Source of the DNA: Clostridium_AD sp047624165
Lineage (GTDB): Bacteria; Bacillota; Clostridia; Clostridiales; Clostridiaceae
Assembly (NCBI GenBank): GCA_047624165.1
Contig: JBLHPD010000049.1
Location: forward strand, 1-24,021
Direction: 5' to 3'
DNA: 24,021 nt
This document shows positions 16,281 through 24,005 of this stretch, piece by piece (positions within the stretch are counted from its first letter, which is position 1; each line of letters begins with the position of its first letter). The notes under the pieces were generated by a model that ran no database searches, was not told the origin of the DNA, and was given only the letters and a program-made list of their open reading frames with translations. The position numbers were made by a program, and so were the translations under genes.

Positions 16281-16318
16281 CTAAAACGAACAAAAACGAA
16301 ACCCCTAGGCTTCGCTTT
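16281..16318 (-). terminator. Terminator of the tadA transcript
   Basis: On the minus strand AAAGCGAAGCC pairs with GGTTTCGTTTT around the loop TAGG (11 pairs, two G-U), followed by TGTTCGTTTTAG. It lies about 40 bases after the small [2Fe-2S] gene. Confidence 0.75.
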
Positions 16319-16357
16319 CATTATATCTACTTATATTTAAACTATATAATGCTTTAA

Positions 16358-16585
16358 CTATTGTACTTTCTCTTTCTCTAATTCCTGTTTTAAAATTTCC
16401 TCTATCTTAGGAATACATCTATGCCCACTGCATCCGCCCGTTCCTGATCCTGTAGCCTTTTGAACCTCTTCTACAGTTCTTGCGCCATTTCGCATCGCCT
16501 TTTTTATTGTAGCCCTTGTTATAGCTTTACATAAACATACTTTTGTAAGTTTATCCATTATTTCATTATTTATATTCTGATCCAT
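16358..16585 (-). CDS. BFD-like [2Fe-2S]-binding protein
   Basis: The 75-residue protein has the BFD-type ligand pattern: C-x-C in KVCLCKAIT (C17, C19) and, about 32 residues later, C-x4-C in GGCSGHRC (C52, C57). Stand-alone proteins of this type bind a [2Fe-2S] cluster and resemble bacterioferritin-associated ferredoxin and the BFD domain of larger oxidoreductases. A short helical tail rich in Glu/Lys follows. It is encoded 20 bases after tadA and shares its terminator, but the two functions have no evident link. The physiological partner is unknown; no bacterioferritin gene is in the window. Confidence 0.85.
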   Translation of the reverse strand: MDQNINNEIMDKLTKVCLCKAITRATIKKAMRNGARTVEEVQKATGSGTGGCSGHRCIPKIEEILKQELEKEKVQ

Positions 16586-16605
16586 AATATTTTTCTCCTT
16601 CTATA

Positions 16606-17046
16606 TTATCTTTTATCTTTAAAAAAACCAGTCAATAAATTACCACATTCCGCGTTGTATACCCAATTTATTTCTGTCCAGTGATTTAATGCATCATTTT
16701 GAATAACATTTATAACTGAACCACAAGCCCCTACACTAGGATCAAAAATGCCTATATATAATTTACTTATCCTAGACTGTAATATAGCACCTGCACACAT
16801 AGGACAGGGTTCTAGGGTTACATACATATCACATCCAGTTAATCTCCAACTACCTATTACCTCGCAAGCTTTTTTTATAGCTAAAACTTCTGCATGAGCA
16901 GTTGCATCTTGTAGCGTTTCTCTTAAATTATGAGCTCTCGCAATTATTTCATTGTCTTTAACTATAACTGCACCTACAGGTACCTCATTTAATAATAATG
17001 ATCGTTTTGCTTCTTTTAATGATTCATTAATAAAATATTTTTCCAT
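16606..17046 (-). CDS. tadA: tRNA adenosine(34) deaminase
   Basis: TadA converts adenosine 34 to inosine in the wobble position of tRNA-Arg(ACG). The 146-residue product has the deaminase zinc and catalytic motifs: H51 and E53 in TAHAEVLAI, and C81 and C84 in PCPMCAG. The N-terminal helix and VPVGAVIVKDNE strand are normal for the family. The start follows AAAGGGG at a proper distance. General cytidine/deoxycytidylate deaminases share the motifs, but the ATAHAE/EPCPMCAGAI pattern and length fit TadA. It forms a short unit with the BFD-like gene. Confidence 0.93.
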   Translation of the reverse strand: MEKYFINESLKEAKRSLLLNEVPVGAVIVKDNEIIARAHNLRETLQDATAHAEVLAIKKACEVIGSWRLTGCDMYVTLEPCPMCAGAILQSRISKLYIGIFDPSVGACGSVINVIQNDALNHWTEINWVYNAECGNLLTGFFKDKR

Positions 17047-17130
17047 GTAAACCCCTTTGTACTATTCCTATTAATTATTAGGCCTTCAATACATTTATAT
17101 ACTCCTATAATTATAATTTCCTAACAAAAT

Positions 17131-17163
17131 AAAAAAACTAGCAAAGTATTACTTTACTAGTTT
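17131..17163 (-). terminator. Terminator of tRNA-Arg
   Basis: On the minus strand AACTAGTAAAG pairs with CTTTGCTAGTT (one mismatch) around a short loop, followed by TTTTATTTT. It starts within two or three bases of the encoded CCA. Confidence 0.85.
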
Positions 17164-17164
17164 G

Positions 17165-17241
17165 TGGTGCACACGAGAGGAGTCGAACCTCCGGCCTTCC
17201 CCTTAGGAGGGGGACGCTCTATCCAACTGAGCTACGGGTGC
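17165..17241 (-). tRNA. tRNA-Arg (anticodon CCU)
   Basis: The 77-base gene starts GCACCCGTAGCTCAGTTGG and ends with an encoded CCA. The anticodon loop CTCCTAA gives CCU, reading AGG. The D arm, T arm (GGAGGTTCGACTCC) and acceptor pairing (GCACCCG with CGTGTGC, one G-U) are intact. No integrase or duplicated tRNA end is present nearby. Confidence 0.96.
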
Positions 17242-17262
17242 AAATTTCATTTCTATTTTAAC

Positions 17263-17291
17263 ATACTATTACATTTTTATAAATATGTCAA
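17263..17291 (-). promoter_or_regulatory. Promoter of tRNA-Arg
   Basis: On the minus strand: perfect -35 TTGACA (plus 17286-17291), a 17-base spacer and -10 TAGTAT (plus 17263-17268), about 20 bases upstream of the tRNA. Confidence 0.8.
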
Positions 17292-17396
17292 CCTATAACT
17301 TATTAAAATATTAAGGTTGTTATCTATTATGAGTATTTAAATACCTAAAATAGTATATAATGTACACTATATACTATTAATTGGAGGTGTTCTAAA

Positions 17397-17729
17397 TTGA
17401 GTAACGATATAAAAAAAATTTTCCTAGCCGGGCTAGGATCTGCAGCATATACTTATGAAAAAACTACAAACCTAATAGATGATTTTGTACAAAAGGGTAA
17501 ATTAACATTAGAAGAAGGTAAATATTTATCTGAAGAACTAAAGAGAAATGTTAAAGAAAAAAAAGAAGCGAACTCCTTAACAAAAGGAGCGAACTCTTTA
17601 ATAAAAAAAGAGAAACCTTTGACAAAAGAAGATATGATTTTAATCCTTTCACAGATGAACTTTGCAACCAAAGAAGATATTGAAAATCTAAATAAGAGGT
17701 TATTAACTTTAGAAATAAGTCAATCATAA
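17397..17729 (+). CDS. Small phasin-like coiled-coil protein
   Basis: The 110-residue soluble protein starts with TTG, with GGAGGTG seven bases upstream. The N-terminal half (MSNDIKKIFLAGLGSAAYTYEK, then LIDDFVQKGKLTLEEGKYLSEEL) resembles small phasin-family or PhaF-like proteins often found beside UbiB-type kinases in clostridia. The middle is lysine-rich with a near-repeat (residues 59-72, SLTKGAN and SLIKKEK). The C-terminus (TKEDIENLNKRLLTLE) looks like a short coiled coil. No polyhydroxyalkanoate genes are in the window, so granule binding is not implied. It has its own terminator before the next gene. Function is not known. Confidence 0.7.
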   Translation: MSNDIKKIFLAGLGSAAYTYEKTTNLIDDFVQKGKLTLEEGKYLSEELKRNVKEKKEANSLTKGANSLIKKEKPLTKEDMILILSQMNFATKEDIENLNKRLLTLEISQS

Positions 17730-17745
17730 ATATACATTGTAAGTC

Positions 17746-17784
17746 AAATAAAAGTCCTACTGTTCACCCAAGGACTTTTATTTT
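17746..17784 (+). terminator. Terminator after the phasin-like gene
   Basis: A 13-base perfect stem (AAATAAAAGTCCT at 17746-17758 with AGGACTTTTATTT at 17771-17783) around a 12-base loop, followed by TTAA. The T-rich 3' arm supports termination on the plus strand. Confidence 0.8.
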
Positions 17785-17786
17785 AA

Positions 17787-17932
17787 CGACATTTTAGAAG
17801 GAAAGTTTCCTAATCCCATAAGTGGGATTAACACACTATAATAAATACAAAACTTGAGTAGGAGTATAAATCGCCTTCTGAAGTCGTTAATATGCATCAT
17901 CCAAAATAATGAACAGCTGCGCAGGTGATGAT
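17787..17932 (+). promoter_or_regulatory. Structured leader before the UbiB-type kinase gene
   Basis: Several nested pairings can form: CGAC/GTCG (17787-17790, 17883-17886), AGAAGG/CCTTCT (17796-17801, 17874-17879), AAGTTT/AAACTT (17803-17808, 17850-17855) and TAATCCCA/TGGGATTA (17811-17818, 17823-17830). A second hairpin, ATCATC/GATGAT (17896-17901, 17927-17932), ends just before the Shine-Dalgarno site. I could not match it to a riboswitch class I know. A TATAAT at 17837-17842 lacks a good -35. Confidence 0.45.
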
Positions 17933-17948
17933 TTAAGTGAGGTATAAA

Positions 17949-19550
17949 ATGAGACGAAAAACTGTTAATCGATTTAGTGAAATTGTTAAAGTTCTTGGCT
18001 CTTATGGCTTTGGGTATATTGTAGACTCTAAATTTAACAAACAACATAAACTCCCTGAAAATTTGAGGAAGGCCTTTGAAGAACTTGGTCCCACTTTTAT
18101 AAAAATCGGCCAAATACTTAGCACTAGGCCAGATTTATTATCAGCAGAATACATAGTAGAACTTTCAAAGCTTCAAGATGATGTTGCTCCAGAAAACATT
18201 GAAACCATAAAAAAAGTTTTTTTTGATGAGTTTGCAATGTCAACAACTCAGTGTTTTGAAAAGTTTTATGAAGAACCTTTAGCCTCGGCATCTATTTCTC
18301 AAGTACATAAAGCTATATTAAAGGATGGTAGGCAGGTTGTAGTAAAAATTCAAAGACCCGATATTTCTGAAAAGATGAAACTCGATATCTCTATACTCGT
18401 TAGAATAATAAAGTTAACAAAAGGAAAATTTTCTGATGCACTAATTGATCCAGAAGAAGCCTTACATGAAATCCTTTTAATTACAGAACTTGAACTTAAT
18501 TTTAATAATGAAGTTAAAAATATAGATAATTTTAAAAAGTTTAACAATGATATTGCATTTTTATATGTACCTTATGTGATTGAGGATTTATGCAGTACTA
18601 AGGTTTTAACCATGGAAAGAGTTTATGGTTTTAAAGTAGATGATATGGAAAATCTCCTAACTTACCATTATGACGTTGAGGATTTAGGTAAAAAACTAGC
18701 TTTGTCTTACTTAAAACAAGTATTACAAGATGGTTTTTTTCACGGCGATCCACATCCTGGAAATATATTAATATGTGAAGGTAAAATATGTTTTATAGAT
18801 TTTGGAATTATGGGAACTCTCTCAAATTCTATAAAGTTAACTTTAAACGATATGATATCAGCAGTTGCTCTTAATGACATAAATAAAATGATTTCAGCTC
18901 TTCTGTCTATAGGAATAAAAAAGGGATATGTAGATAGAAATAAATTATATGAAGATTTAGATTATCTTCTTATAAATTACCTTTCAATTTCTTTAAACAA
19001 TATTCAGGTTTCAGTTATGCTCTCTGAAATCTTTGAGATAGCAAAACAAAACAATATCCGTTTACCTCGTGATTTAACACTTCTAATAAGAAGTCTTGTA
19101 ATCTTAGAGGGTGTAATAGCTAGTATAGCTCCTGATATAAAAATAATAGATATAGCAGTGCCTTATGTAAAAGCTAATAATAAATTTTCACTATTATCCC
19201 ATTTAGATTTTGATACACTACTTATCCATTCCTATTCATTTATGAAAGATTCATTTAGACTTCCCTCAAAAATCATGGAATTGTCTGATAGTCTAATAAG
19301 TGGAAGAGCAAAACTACAACTCGAGCATAAAAATTTAAACACCCCTATAAATGAATTAAATAAAGGTATAAACCGGTTAGTATTTGCTCTTATTATTTCT
19401 TCTATGATTATAGGTTCATCTACAATTTTAAATTCTAGTATAGGACCTAAAATACATAGTATATCAATTATTGGTATAACCGGTTTTATAACTGCAGCAT
19501 TTATGGGCTTTTGGTTATTAATTTCAATAATAAAATCTGGGAAACTATAA
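17949..19550 (+). CDS. ABC1/UbiB/AarF-type atypical kinase
   Basis: The 533-residue protein belongs to the UbiB family of atypical kinases/ATPases. It shows the KIGQILSTRPD motif (KxGQ, about residues 55-65), the ASISQVHKA loop that replaces the usual P-loop, the VVVKIQRP lysine strand, the catalytic HGDPHPGNIL and the metal-binding FIDFGIMG. Two hydrophobic segments at the C-terminus (about 475-495 and 505-525) anchor it in the membrane. In ubiquinone-making bacteria UbiB supports quinone synthesis; clostridia lack ubiquinone, so a role in lipid handling is more plausible. The ATG at 17949 follows GTGAGG; a GTG at 17937 lies inside that site. It is 15 bases before psd and probably co-transcribed. 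Confidence 0.9.
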   Translation: MRRKTVNRFSEIVKVLGSYGFGYIVDSKFNKQHKLPENLRKAFEELGPTFIKIGQILSTRPDLLSAEYIVELSKLQDDVAPENIETIKKVFFDEFAMSTTQCFEKFYEEPLASASISQVHKAILKDGRQVVVKIQRPDISEKMKLDISILVRIIKLTKGKFSDALIDPEEALHEILLITELELNFNNEVKNIDNFKKFNNDIAFLYVPYVIEDLCSTKVLTMERVYGFKVDDMENLLTYHYDVEDLGKKLALSYLKQVLQDGFFHGDPHPGNILICEGKICFIDFGIMGTLSNSIKLTLNDMISAVALNDINKMISALLSIGIKKGYVDRNKLYEDLDYLLINYLSISLNNIQVSVMLSEIFEIAKQNNIRLPRDLTLLIRSLVILEGVIASIAPDIKIIDIAVPYVKANNKFSLLSHLDFDTLLIHSYSFMKDSFRLPSKIMELSDSLISGRAKLQLEHKNLNTPINELNKGINRLVFALIISSMIIGSSTILNSSIGPKIHSISIIGITGFITAAFMGFWLLISIIKSGKL

Positions 19551-19565
19551 AAATGAGGTGTTTTT

Positions 19566-20450
19566 ATGATTAGATATTACAATAGAAAACAAAATAAATA
19601 TGAGATTGAAAAAGTAGCTGGTGAAAAATATCTAAATTGGTCTTATTCCTCGCCTGTAGGAATTGGACTAGTTGAGTTATTACTTAAGAAAAAGCTCTTC
19701 TCAAAATTATATGGTTATTACTGCGATACAAAAACAAGTTCTAAAAAAATTAAAGGTTTCATTAAAGATCTTGATATTGATATGTCTATATATGATAAGA
19801 CTTATGATCAATATTCTTCTTTTAATGATTTTTTTATAAGATCTTTTAAAAAAGACTCTCGAATAATCCCTAAAGATAATAATATTTTAATATCACCTTG
19901 TGATGGCAAAATTTCTGCTTATGAGAATATTAACCTAAATAATTTAGTTCAAATAAAAGGTTTCACTTATTCTCTTAAAGAGCTACTTCGTGATAATGAA
20001 ATATACAATTTATATGATGGAGGTACTTGCTTAATCTTTAGATTATGCCCAACTGATTATCATAGATTTCATTTTATTGATGATGGAATATGCGGCGATA
20101 CTACAAAAATCAAAGGTCATTATTATTCTGTAAATCCTATAGCCTTAAAAAGCGTAAAAAAACTATTTTGTCAGAATAAAAGAGAATGGAGCATATTTCA
20201 CTCAGATAATTTTGGTGATACTATTTATATGGAGATTGGCGCTACTTGCGTAGGCTCAATCATTCAAAGTTATATTCCAAATGCCAAAATTACAAAAGGG
20301 GATGAAAAAGGATATTTCAAATTTGGTGGTTCCACCGTAATGCTATTTCTAAAAAAGGATGTTGTAAAAATTCATGAGGATTTGCTAAACCAAACACAAT
20401 TAGGTTTTGAAACTTCTGTATACATAGGAGAAGAAATAGGACTGAAATAA
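19566..20450 (+). CDS. psd: Phosphatidylserine decarboxylase proenzyme
   Basis: Psd converts phosphatidylserine to phosphatidylethanolamine and makes its own pyruvoyl cofactor by self-cleavage. The 294-residue product has the cleavage motif GGST at 254-257, so S256 becomes the pyruvoyl group of the small (about 39-residue) alpha chain. Other family marks are the SPCDGKIS strand, the CPTDYHRFHF catalytic segment, and GATCVGSI. The N-terminal WSYSSPVG/FNDFFIR pattern fits the clostridial-type Psd. Shine-Dalgarno GAGGTG lies seven bases upstream. The gene overlaps its terminator at the stop codon. No phosphatidylserine synthase (pssA) is in the window. Confidence 0.95.
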   Translation: MIRYYNRKQNKYEIEKVAGEKYLNWSYSSPVGIGLVELLLKKKLFSKLYGYYCDTKTSSKKIKGFIKDLDIDMSIYDKTYDQYSSFNDFFIRSFKKDSRIIPKDNNILISPCDGKISAYENINLNNLVQIKGFTYSLKELLRDNEIYNLYDGGTCLIFRLCPTDYHRFHFIDDGICGDTTKIKGHYYSVNPIALKSVKKLFCQNKREWSIFHSDNFGDTIYMEIGATCVGSIIQSYIPNAKITKGDEKGYFKFGGSTVMLFLKKDVVKIHEDLLNQTQLGFETSVYIGEEIGLK

Positions 20451-20467
20451 CATTTCAGTCCTATTTC
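20433..20467 (+). terminator. Terminator overlapping the end of psd
   Basis: A 16-base perfect stem (GAAATAGGACTGAAAT at 20433-20448 with its complement at 20452-20467) has a three-base loop AAC. The psd stop codon is inside the stem. The 3' arm ends in ATTTCTATGG, so the T run is weak, but the stem is very stable. Confidence 0.75.
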
Positions 20468-20632
20468 TATGGTTAAAATCTCTTTTTTCACCTCATATTA
20501 ATTATCTATTCCACCATTAGTATTTTAAATGAAACAAAATTAAATTAACAACTATTTATTGAAGGAATTTACATATATGTAGAGAATATAATAAAAGTTA
20601 AAACATATTATATTATACATGGGGGGATTTAC

Positions 20633-22081
20633 TTGAAAAAATTTTTAGTCATCACGTTATCATTATTGTTCCTATTTTTAAATATTAATGTAATCGCAAA
20701 TGCAGCATCGTATTTAACACCGTCAAATAATACATTATCAGATAAGGCCACTAATCCTTATACTGTAATCTTCAATTCAAACGGAGGCTTAGAAATAGCA
20801 AGTATTTCAGTTGAGTATAATGCTAATGCCACTCCACCGTCAGATTTAAGTAGGACAGGCTATACATTTGAAGGTTGGTATACAGATAATACAACCTTTG
20901 AAAACCAGTTTGATTTTACAAATACGGCCATAACCGGCGACATAACACTATTCGCAAAGTGGAAAATAGAAAGATATATAGCTACATTTAATAGCCAAGA
21001 TGGAAGTAACGTAATTGGTAAACTTGTCGAATATGATAGTACAATAACAGCACCTACTACACCAACAATGCCTGGTTATAAATTTGTTGGTTGGTATAAA
21101 GAGGCTAGCTGTTTAAATACATGAAATTTTATAGGAGATAAAGTTACTACAAATACAACGTTATATGCAAAATGGATACTTGTCGCTGCACCACCTACAC
21201 CTAAAAATTTAAAAGCGACTATCGCGAGTTTTACCAGTATTAAACTTACCTGGGTCACCGTACTTGGAGCAAATGGTTACGAAATATATAAATCTACTTC
21301 AAGTAATGGACCATATACCCTATTAACAAGAACTACATCACTATATTATACAAATTCAGGTTTAACAACAGGGAAAAAATATTACTATAAAATTCGTTCA
21401 TACAGAAATGATGAGACAAAAAGATTATATAGCAAATGGACCGGAGTAGCTTCTGGAGTAACCACAAAAATTGTTTTTAATAGTTTAGTACAGCCGAATC
21501 CAGTATACGGAAAGTATGCTGGTCTAAAAGTAGAAATAAAAGATCAATCTAATAATTCTTTTTTAATTAAAAAACCTAATGGTTCTGAGGCGTGGGTAGC
21601 TAGTAACAAAGTTTCCATAGGTTCAAATCCAGCTACTAATACAAAATACTTGGATAAAAAGCAACTTGAGACCTATGTAAATATTACAAGCACTTTCGTA
21701 AGCACTACAAAATACTTCACCTGGGTGGATTTAAATAGGCAAAGAGTTAGTATCTTTATCGGAGGAGCAAACCACTGGACTTTATTAAAAACATATTCCT
21801 GTGCAACTGGTAACAATATTACTCCTTCAAAGAGAGGATTATTCACAATTCAAAATAAAGGCTATTCATTTACTACAGATGGTGGTGCATTAGTAAAATA
21901 TTGGAACGCTTATAGTGGAAATTATTTGCTACATTCAACAATTTTAAATTCCTCTGGAAAAGTTGTCATCGATGGAACGATAGGAAAAAGAGTTTCCCAT
22001 GGATGTATTCGGATGCCACTGGATATGGCAAAATGGTATTATGAAAATATACCTAGAGGTTCACTCGTATGGGTAAATTAA
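20633..22081 (+). pseudogene. Secreted L,D-transpeptidase with InlB-type repeats, in-frame TGA
   Basis: The frame is open for 482 residues except for one TGA at codon 164 (21122-21124). A TTG start follows GGGGGGA. Order: signal peptide (1 to about 25, ending ANAA), two InlB/Listeria-Bacteroides repeats (about 43-111 and 115-183, each with GWY and an AKW end), an FnIII-like domain (about 187-278), an SH3b-like segment (about 284-328) and a YkuD L,D-transpeptidase domain (about 359-482). The transpeptidase has H456 and catalytic C458 in SHGCIRMP. Such enzymes cross-link peptidoglycan (3-3 bonds) or attach proteins to it. The TGA replaces a codon for an aromatic residue, phenylalanine in repeat 1 and usually tryptophan in the family. 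It may be a recent nonsense mutation, readthrough or a sequence error. Confidence 0.85.
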
Positions 22082-22142
22082 CAATCGATTTGTAATCCCT
22101 TTTTCAGTTATATTTTATAGCTAACTGGATAAACTATATAAT

Positions 22143-22162
22143 GCACTGTATATATGCAGTGC
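22143..22162 (+). repeat. Short inverted repeat upstream of the 62-residue gene
   Basis: GCACTG and CAGTGC flank TATATATG at about 22143-22162, just after a TATAAT (22136-22141). The repeat lies at the expected start of transcription of the small gene and could be an operator or a 5' stem. No good -35 is visible. Confidence 0.35.
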
Positions 22163-22190
22163 AGTTTCTGTATTCGAAGGGAGAATACTA

Positions 22191-22379
22191 ATGAATAAGA
22201 ACAAATTAGGAAAAGCCAAAAACTCAATTAATGAATTAGATGCTAATAAAAGCAGTAGTGGCGTTTCAGACACTGAGATGGCTATTATGTATAATTTGTC
22301 CAACATGACTAGTGATATTACTGATGTCGCTACAAATCAAAAAAAGAAATTAGAAGATAAATCACTTCCTAATGAATAA
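22191..22379 (+). CDS. Small hydrophilic protein of unknown function
   Basis: The 62-residue protein has no signal peptide, membrane segment or cysteine. It is rich in Asn, Lys, Ser and Asp, with a central hydrophobic stretch (AIMYNLSNM, residues 31-39). GGGAG lies seven bases before the ATG and a strong terminator follows, which support a real gene. I do not recognise the family. The size and composition would fit a sporulation or stress peptide, but nothing in the sequence shows this. Confidence 0.65.
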   Translation: MNKNKLGKAKNSINELDANKSSSGVSDTEMAIMYNLSNMTSDITDVATNQKKKLEDKSLPNE

Positions 22380-22387
22380 AGAAACAT

Positions 22388-22424
22388 AAAGAGAGAATTG
22401 TCAGGAATGGCAATTCTCTCTTTT
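22388..22424 (+). terminator. Terminator after the 62-residue gene
   Basis: A 13-base perfect stem (AAAGAGAGAATTG at 22388-22400 with CAATTCTCTCTTT at 22411-22423) around a ten-base loop, ending in TTTT. Confidence 0.9.
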
Positions 22425-22512
22425 CCTATTGTTCGATGCGTGAGTACATTAGATTTTAAAATAAGGTAATAAAACCTTTTAATGAGGAATAACATTGAAT
22501 AGGGGTGATATT

Positions 22513-22896
22513 ATGTTAATTGATGATGATGAAATATTTGATACTAATAAAGATAAACTCGATTGGACCAAGATTATTACTATTAATCCATTAGCTACAA
22601 ATAGCACTAAAAGTACACATATAATAAGATATTATAAAACCGAATCTGAAGAAGAGTATTATATATTTGAGTATATCATTGCGGATAATAACGGTCTTAT
22701 GGTAGATAATTTTGATGGATACCATTGGAAAGAGATAATAAAACAAATAAATTTTCCAGATCATTGCTTTATTTATTCTCAATCCGTAAATGATAAAAAT
22801 TGTTTTAGATTTGTAACAAGTGGAAGTATAATTAAGAAATATGTACAAGAATATATTGAGGATGATACAAGAATATATGAGTTAGAACATCATTAA
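22513..22896 (+). CDS. Hypothetical acidic protein
   Basis: The product is a 127-residue soluble, acidic protein (N-terminus MLIDDDEIFD) rich in Tyr, Ile and Asp, with alternating strand-like segments in the middle (THIIRYYKTE, YYIFEYIIADN). No motif that I recognise. The ATG at 22513 follows AGGGGTGAT; a TTG at 22495 would add six residues but lies before that site. The last codons run into the terminator palindrome. It stands between a terminator and a convergent corA gene, so it is a single-gene unit. Function unknown. Confidence 0.7.
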   Translation: MLIDDDEIFDTNKDKLDWTKIITINPLATNSTKSTHIIRYYKTESEEEYYIFEYIIADNNGLMVDNFDGYHWKEIIKQINFPDHCFIYSQSVNDKNCFRFVTSGSIIKKYVQEYIEDDTRIYELEHH

Positions 22897-22908
22897 TGAT
22901 GTTCTTTT
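22884..22908 (+). terminator. Terminator after the 127-residue gene
   Basis: A 22-base perfect palindrome (arms AGAACATCATT and AATGATGTTCT, 22884-22905) runs into TTTTGTTT. The stop codon lies inside it. The T run favours the plus strand; it may also slow the convergent corA transcript, whose stop is 20 bases away. Confidence 0.8.
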
Positions 22909-22924
22909 GTTTAGTAATTATATA

Positions 22925-23875
22925 CTACAACCAATTTTTCTTCCTGAAATATAAAATTTCGCAAATAGAACTAAAAACCATTAAAAACAAAACAATAAAA
23001 TAACTGTATTTAGCATGTAGTTCAGGCATATTCACAAAATTCATTCCATAAATTCCCGTTATGATTGTGAGTGGCATCATTATAGTAGTGATTACAGTTA
23101 AAATCTTCATAACTTTATTCATGGAATTAGATAATTGCGACGAATAAAGCTCTAAACAAGATGTAACCATTTCATGGTCAGATTCAATTAGATCATATAT
23201 GCGAAGTACATGGTCATATATATCAGAGAAATATATTCTATATTTTTCAGTTATAATATCATCATGCCTCAAAAGAGTATTTAATACTTCACGCAAAGGG
23301 GAAACAACTCTTCGGAGTTTAATAACGCTTTTTTTTACTCTCATAATGTTGTTAAGTGTACTTTGAACAGGGTTGTTCATCGATTCTTCTTCTAAATCAC
23401 TAATTTTTTCTTCAATTTTATCTGTTACAACAAACAATTGGTCTATTGCCTCATCAAGAATATGATACAAAACAAAATCACTTCCATTAGAAACAATTTC
23501 TAACCCCTTGTCTATGTCATTCATAATCTTTTTTACTGATTTATTTTCGCCATAATGTATTGTTATAATATAATTTGAGCTAATGTATATATACACGTTA
23601 CTATAAGAAAATGCATTATTTACATGACTATCAGATGTGACTATAATTAAAAAATGGTAATCCTTATAATCGTTTATTTTACACCTCTTAGTCTTATGAA
23701 CACAGTCTTCTATAGTGAGAGGATGAAAATTAAATTTATTTTTTAAAAACTCAAAATCCTTCTCACTTGGATTATTAATATTAATCCAAACCGTTTCTTT
23801 ATTATTTGATGATGCAGAAAATGCTTTATCGATGGTGTCAAATGTTTGTACTTTATTATTAATATAAGAAATCAA
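22925..23875 (-). CDS. corA: CorA-family divalent cation transporter
   Basis: The 316-residue protein is a CorA-type Mg2+/Co2+ channel. A cytoplasmic N-terminal alpha/beta domain (to about residue 150) and a long helix-rich stalk (about 150-255) lead to two transmembrane segments at the C-terminus. The selectivity motif GMN is in IYGMNFVNMPEL, between the two. The last residues (FRKKNWL) are basic, as in the family. The start is a TTG with AGGGAG eight bases upstream; no in-frame ATG nearby fits better. It is transcribed toward the previous gene. The cation cannot be read from sequence alone; Mg2+ is the usual one, and export-type ZntB relatives are less likely. Confidence 0.93.
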   Translation of the reverse strand: MISYINNKVQTFDTIDKAFSASSNNKETVWININNPSEKDFEFLKNKFNFHPLTIEDCVHKTKRCKINDYKDYHFLIIVTSDSHVNNAFSYSNVYIYISSNYIITIHYGENKSVKKIMNDIDKGLEIVSNGSDFVLYHILDEAIDQLFVVTDKIEEKISDLEEESMNNPVQSTLNNIMRVKKSVIKLRRVVSPLREVLNTLLRHDDIITEKYRIYFSDIYDHVLRIYDLIESDHEMVTSCLELYSSQLSNSMNKVMKILTVITTIMMPLTIITGIYGMNFVNMPELHAKYSYFIVLFLMVFSSICEILYFRKKNWL

Positions 23876-23983
23876 TAAAATCGCTCCCTTTATTGAAATA
23901 TCTAAAAATAGAACTATTATCTCTATTTTATATACACTCTATTATACCTAACTATATTATAACTGTTTTATTTAAAGAAACCT

Positions 23984-24005
23984 ATTTTAATAATATTATT
24001 AAAAT
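23984..24005. repeat. Perfect 22-base AT palindrome at the right edge
   Basis: The arms ATTTTAATAAT and ATTATTAAAAT meet without a loop. It lies about 110 bases upstream of corA and could belong to corA regulation or to a gene beyond the window. In DNA this AT-rich, chance is also possible. Confidence 0.45.

Noticed and set aside
17165..17241. tRNA-Arg as an integration site for a mobile element
   Set aside because: No integrase, repeat of the tRNA 3' end or phage-like genes follow it.
17778..18113. Minus-strand open frame over the leader and start of the UbiB-type gene
   Set aside because: No ribosome binding site, and it overlaps a clear gene and a structured leader on the other strand.
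21650..22081. Separate short gene for the transpeptidase domain
   Set aside because: It is in the same frame as the longer gene from 20633, has no Shine-Dalgarno site, and the region before it reads as FnIII and SH3-like sequence.
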